This document shows positions 61,201 through 64,000 of a stretch of DNA of 64,000 nucleotides, piece after piece; within the stretch, counting starts at the first letter, position 1, and each line of letters begins with the position of its first letter. The notes beneath the pieces were generated by a model that was not told where the DNA came from, did no database searches, and worked only from the letters and a program-made list of their open reading frames with translations. Source of the stretch: Pseudomonas sp. Gutcm_11s (GTDB taxonomy: Bacteria; Pseudomonadota; Gammaproteobacteria; Pseudomonadales; Pseudomonadaceae); the NCBI RefSeq assembly GCF_028649395.1, contig NZ_JAQSUW010000006.1:1-64000 (forward strand). The letters are read 5' to 3'. A program made the position numbers and the translations under genes.

Positions 61201-61788
61201 TCAGGCACAGTCGGCGTGGCGCAGGGTCTGGCGGTTGCTGCGAATGAACTGGCCGATGGCCTGCACCAGCAGGCCGTCCTCGTCCAGGGTCAGCTCGCAG
61301 GGCTCGTGGCCTTCGGCATCGCACTGGTAGACGGCGTGGCTGGCGTGGCGCTGCAGGCACTGGTAGCGCTGCAGGCGCGACTCCACGCGCAGGCCGAGCA
61401 GGTCGACATGGGCCACGCGGAAACGCTCGCTGTCGCCTGCGGCCAGGGCTGCGTGGCGCAGTAGCGGGGTGTGGGTGAAGGGCGAGGCGGACAGCATCAC
61501 CTGCTGGCAGCCGGTGAGGTCGTTGCGCGGGCGGCCGTTCAGATGCCAGTTGCCACGGATGTCGCGCTGCAGTTCCAGGCTCTGCTGGCCCTGGTTGTCG
61601 ACCTTCAGCCAGAGGCGGCGGAAGCGCCAGCGCTCGTCATAGGCGAGCACGTAGGTGGCGGCGATGCTGTTGCCGCGGATGCTCTGGATCAGCTGGCCGC
61701 TGGCGGTGACGCTGTCGGCGGCGATGGTCAGGCCGAGGTGTTCGACTCCGGGGTTGGTCCAGGGCTTCCAGACCAGATTGTGCTGCAT
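61201..61788 (-). CDS. Putative glycolipid-binding protein (DUF1089-like)
   Basis: 195-residue soluble protein resembling DUF1089/putative glycolipid-binding proteins: MQHNLVWKPWTNPGVEHLGLTIAADSVTASGQLIQ at the start and GNWHLNGRPRNDLTGCQQVMLSASPFTHTPLLRHAAL in the middle are the features I recognise. It likely forms a beta barrel with a hydrophobic pocket. ATG 61788 has GAGGAG upstream and is preferred to the long upstream frame. Function unknown. Confidence 0.8.
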   Translation of the reverse strand: MQHNLVWKPWTNPGVEHLGLTIAADSVTASGQLIQSIRGNSIAATYVLAYDERWRFRRLWLKVDNQGQQSLELQRDIRGNWHLNGRPRNDLTGCQQVMLSASPFTHTPLLRHAALAAGDSERFRVAHVDLLGLRVESRLQRYQCLQRHASHAVYQCDAEGHEPCELTLDEDGLLVQAIGQFIRSNRQTLRHADCA

Positions 61789-61910
61789 CCTTGCAACTCC
61801 TCGCTCGTGGCGACCGGCATCCTGCCGAGGCGCGATGAGAGAGGAGAATAAGCGAGGCTCGCGACGCTGTCTGTCAGCCAAAGCCGACAGTGAGCAGCTT
61901 GTTGCGCAGC

Positions 61911-62249
61911 TCAGGCCTTGCGCTTGAGCGGTTGCTGCTCGAACTGCACGCCGCCCAGGCCGGTGTCCTGCAGGGCGCGGATATTGGCGTGGTCGCTGCC
62001 GGCCGGGGTGGCCAGTACGGAGCGGTAATGCTCGCCGAAGGCGCGCAGGGTCTCTTCCAGGCTGAAGCCTTCCAGCAGGGCCAGGCCGAGGGTCTTGCAC
62101 GAGCCTTCGTTCTGCCCGGCGCTGCTCTCCACGGCGCCGTTGCGGAAGGCGCTGGGCTGGTAGTCGTAGTGTTCGGCGACGAAGGCTAGGGTCTCGGCGA
62201 ACTGGAACTGCTCGCCATGCAGGCGGGCGCGGAAGTCTTGCAGGCTCAT
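61911..62249 (-). CDS. HopJ-type domain protein
   Basis: 112-residue protein with the HopJ domain (FQFAETLAFVAEHYDYQPSAFRNGAVESSAGQNEGSCKTLGLALLEG), a fold first named from a Pseudomonas syringae effector but found in many free-living Pseudomonas as a housekeeping-like protein. No secretion signal. ATG 62249 overlaps the DUF1244 stop by one base (TGATG), so the two are translationally coupled. Confidence 0.88.
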   Translation of the reverse strand: MSLQDFRARLHGEQFQFAETLAFVAEHYDYQPSAFRNGAVESSAGQNEGSCKTLGLALLEGFSLEETLRAFGEHYRSVLATPAGSDHANIRALQDTGLGGVQFEQQPLKRKA

Positions 62250-62542
62250 CAGTGCTGGTTTCCTTTGTTGAAGGCGGCCTGCTGCTCGGCAGTGGCTTCC
62301 TTCTGGTACTGGGCTTTCCACTCGGCATAGGGCATGCCGTAGACGACTTCGCGGGCTTGCTCCATGTCGACGGCTACGCCCTGCTCATCGGCGGCGGCCT
62401 TGTACCATTTGGACAGGCAGTTGCGGCAGAAGCCGGCGAGGTTCATCAGGTCGATGTTCTGCACGTCGGTGCGTTCACGCAGGTGCTCGACCAGGCGGCA
62501 GAAGGCGGCGGCTTCCAGCTCGAGGCGTTGTTGTTCGGTCAT
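62249..62542 (-). CDS. DUF1244 family protein
   Basis: 97-residue DUF1244 protein: FCRLVEHLRERTDVQNIDLMNLAGFCRNCLSKWYKAAADEQG with the conserved NLAGFCRNCL cysteines, followed by YGMPYAEWKAQYQ. Soluble and helical; the Cys pair could bind metal. Its stop overlaps the HopJ start. It lies 72 bp downstream of folX, on the same strand. Confidence 0.9.
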   Translation of the reverse strand: MTEQQRLELEAAAFCRLVEHLRERTDVQNIDLMNLAGFCRNCLSKWYKAAADEQGVAVDMEQAREVVYGMPYAEWKAQYQKEATAEQQAAFNKGNQH

Positions 62543-62614
62543 GACGGACTCCCGGAAATCAGGGGGCGGATGATAAGAGGCGACCCGCAGGCCGGCAACG
62601 CGGGTTGCCGGTGC

Positions 62615-62986
62615 TTAGCGGTGGCCGGAGAGGGTGATCGACACCGACTCGGCGAAGCGCAGGGCGTGCAGCTTGTCCACTTCTACCTCGGCGTAGCGCA
62701 CGGCCGGATTGGCCATGACCAGGTCGAGGATCTCCTGGGTCAGGCGCTCGAGCAGGGCGAAGCGGTTTTCCTCGACGTGGCGGATCACCGCCTTGGTGAT
62801 GGTGCGGTAGTTCAGCGCGTGGTCGATGTCGTTGTCGCGCACGGCTTCGGCGGCGGGGTAGAGGATGGTCAGGTTGATCAACACGTCCTGCTTGTTGTTG
62901 ATCTCCTCCTCCTTGATGCCGATGAAGGTGCGCAGGCGCAGGTCCTTGACCCGGATGCGTGCCATCCCAGGTTCCAGTCGCGGCAT
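62615..62986 (-). CDS. folX: Dihydroneopterin triphosphate 2'-epimerase
   Basis: 123-residue enzyme of the FolB/FolX fold: [57 protein letters not shown] and [23 protein letters not shown] closely match FolX. It converts dihydroneopterin triphosphate to the monapterin form. With folE upstream and folM further upstream it supplies tetrahydromonapterin, the cofactor of bacterial phenylalanine hydroxylase in Pseudomonas. Its ATG immediately follows the folE stop. Confidence 0.93.
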   Translation of the reverse strand: MPRLEPGMARIRVKDLRLRTFIGIKEEEINNKQDVLINLTILYPAAEAVRDNDIDHALNYRTITKAVIRHVEENRFALLERLTQEILDLVMANPAVRYAEVEVDKLHALRFAESVSITLSGHR

Positions 62987-63541
62987 TTACTTGCTCCGTC
63001 CGATCAGTTGCAGGAATTCCTGGCGAGTGTTGCTGGACTCGCGGAAGGCGCCCAGCATAACCGAGGTGAGCATCTGCGAGTTCTGCTTTTCCACCCCGCG
63101 CATCATCATGCACATGTGCTGTGCCTCGATCACCACGGCCACGCCGGCGGCGTTGGTGACGCTCTGGATGGCCTCGGCGATTTGCCGCGTCAGGCTCTCC
63201 TGGATCTGCAGGCGGCGCGCGTACATGTCGACGATGCGCGCCACCTTGGACAGGCCGAGCACCTTGCCGGTGGGGATGTAGGCGACATGGGCCTTGCCGA
63301 TGAAGGGCAGCAGGTGATGCTCGCACAGCGAGTACAGCTCGATGTCACGGACGATCACCACCTCGTCGCTCGTCGAGGCGAACAGCGCGCCGTTGACGAT
63401 CTCCTCCAGCGACTGGGCATAGCCGTGACAGAGGTACTGCATGGCCTTGGCGGCGCGTTCTGGGGTGTCGCGCAGGCCTTCGCGCTGCGGGTCTTCACCG
63501 AGGCCGAGGAGGATTTCGCGGTAGTGCTGCGGCAGGTTCAT
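62987..63541 (-). CDS. folE: GTP cyclohydrolase I
   Basis: 184-residue zinc enzyme that makes dihydroneopterin triphosphate from GTP. The core [36 protein letters not shown] contains Zn-ligand Cys and catalytic His residues, with [18 protein letters not shown] at the C-terminal part. The ends abut folX (0 bp) and folM (10 bp), forming one operon for monapterin synthesis. In Pseudomonas this is one of two folE paralogues. Confidence 0.95.
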   Translation of the reverse strand: MNLPQHYREILLGLGEDPQREGLRDTPERAAKAMQYLCHGYAQSLEEIVNGALFASTSDEVVIVRDIELYSLCEHHLLPFIGKAHVAYIPTGKVLGLSKVARIVDMYARRLQIQESLTRQIAEAIQSVTNAAGVAVVIEAQHMCMMMRGVEKQNSQMLTSVMLGAFRESSNTRQEFLQLIGRSK

Positions 63542-63551
63542 GGCGCGGTCC

Positions 63552-64000
63552 TCAGGCCAGATGGCGGCCGCCGTTGACGGTCAGGGTGGTGCCGGTGACG
63601 TAGGGATTGTCCAGCAGGTAGCGCAGGCTCTGGTAGATCACTTCGGCGCCTGGTTCGAAGCCCAGCGGCGTCTCGGACAGGCGCTTGGCGCGGTACTGGG
63701 CGCTGTCGCCTTCATTGAACTGGATCAGCGCCGGGGCGATGCCGTTGACCTTGATCTTGGGCGCGAAGCGCGCGGCGAAGGACTGGGTCAGACTGTCCAG
63801 GCCGGCCTTGCTGGCGCAGTAGGCGGGGCGCTTGGCGCTGCCCTTGCGTGACACGTCATCACCGAGGTGGATGATGTCCGCCGGGCCGCCGTGGCTCAGC
63901 AGGGCTTCGCAGTGCAGGTTGATCAGGTAGGGCGCCAGCATGTGCACGCTGACCATGCGCTGGAACACCTCGGCCTCGTGGCCCGGGGTTTCCGTCTCCC
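63552..64000 (-). CDS. folM: Dihydromonapterin reductase FolM (start outside window)
   Basis: About 149 C-terminal residues of an SDR are visible; the N-terminal nucleotide-binding part lies past the right edge. Seen are the catalytic Tyr/Lys context [24 protein letters not shown] and the closing [16 protein letters not shown]. Position next to folE and folX and the sequence pattern identify FolM, which reduces dihydromonapterin to tetrahydromonapterin. It ends 10 bp before folE. Confidence 0.88.
   Translation of the reverse strand, partial: ETETPGHEAEVFQRMVSVHMLAPYLINLHCEALLSHGGPADIIHLGDDVSRKGSAKRPAYCASKAGLDSLTQSFAARFAPKIKVNGIAPALIQFNEGDSAQYRAKRLSETPLGFEPGAEVIYQSLRYLLDNPYVTGTTLTVNGGRHLA

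Noticed and set aside
1..64000. tRNA, rRNA or CRISPR loci
   Set aside because: No cloverleaf-like sequence, rRNA stretch or regularly spaced repeat-spacer array was found on reading.

Overview
The window reads as chromosome of a Pseudomonas species. It is GC-rich and densely coded, and several genes closely resemble P. aeruginosa genes as I remember them: a PctA/B/C-type amino-acid chemoreceptor, RhlG, PlaF, AhpC/AhpF, and a folM-folE-folX cluster. All product names come from reading the translations; no database search was run. No rRNA, tRNA, CRISPR array, prophage or intact transposase was seen.

Layout. 1-13.3 kb: chemoreceptor (cut by the left edge), HerA-like ATPase, rubredoxin and an FAD reductase, chromate transporter, diguanylate cyclase, racemase, pseudouridine synthase, AraC regulator with phased operator repeats, old-yellow-enzyme oxidoreductase. 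13.3-18.4 kb: HPF/RaiA-type ribosome factor behind a hairpin-rich leader region, a lipoprotein, and a gamma-glutamyl-polyamine catabolism pair. 18.4-25 kb: a minus-strand redox cluster (NTF2-like protein, small ORF, PNPOx-FNR-ferredoxin fusion, glutathione transferase, two overlapping LysR genes) and a PlaF-like lipase. 25-26.7 kb: MscS channel with a C-terminal cyclic-nucleotide-binding-like domain.

26.7-32.3 kb looks like an accessory block (acyltransferase-like membrane protein, DapA-like lyase, GNAT acetyltransferase, DUF4124 protein, EamA exporter). Its codon use is less GC-biased, and relics of one short repeat lie in every intergenic gap; one gap also holds a copy of a palindromic MITE-like element whose better copy is at 52.8 kb. 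32.3-38.6 kb: ProQ/FinO protein, HIT protein, alginate-lyase-family lipoprotein with a duplicated 3' end, several hypotheticals, RhlG.

38.7-43.8 kb: a tightly overlapped MarR/FUSC/DUF1656/HlyD/NodT efflux operon with a palindromic operator. 43.8-50.7 kb: EamA exporter, dGTPase, AhpF and AhpC with a well-spaced OxyR-type site, flavodoxin and cupin. 50.7-52.8 kb: divergent LysR and CidA/CidB. 53-55.2 kb: an overlapping operon of class II aldolase, MEST-like hydrolase and Tat-exported DUF1569 protein. 55.3-61.2 kb: Gly-rich secreted protein, SDR and crotonase, secreted lipase, SirB1-like protein, coiled-coil membrane protein. 61.2-64 kb: glycolipid-binding-like protein, HopJ/DUF1244 pair and the pterin genes folX, folE and folM (cut by the right edge).

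The best leads for something undescribed are the three-domain flavoprotein cluster, the repeat-studded accessory block, the aldolase/hydrolase/Tat operon, and the phased operator and hairpin arrays in two divergent intergenic regions.
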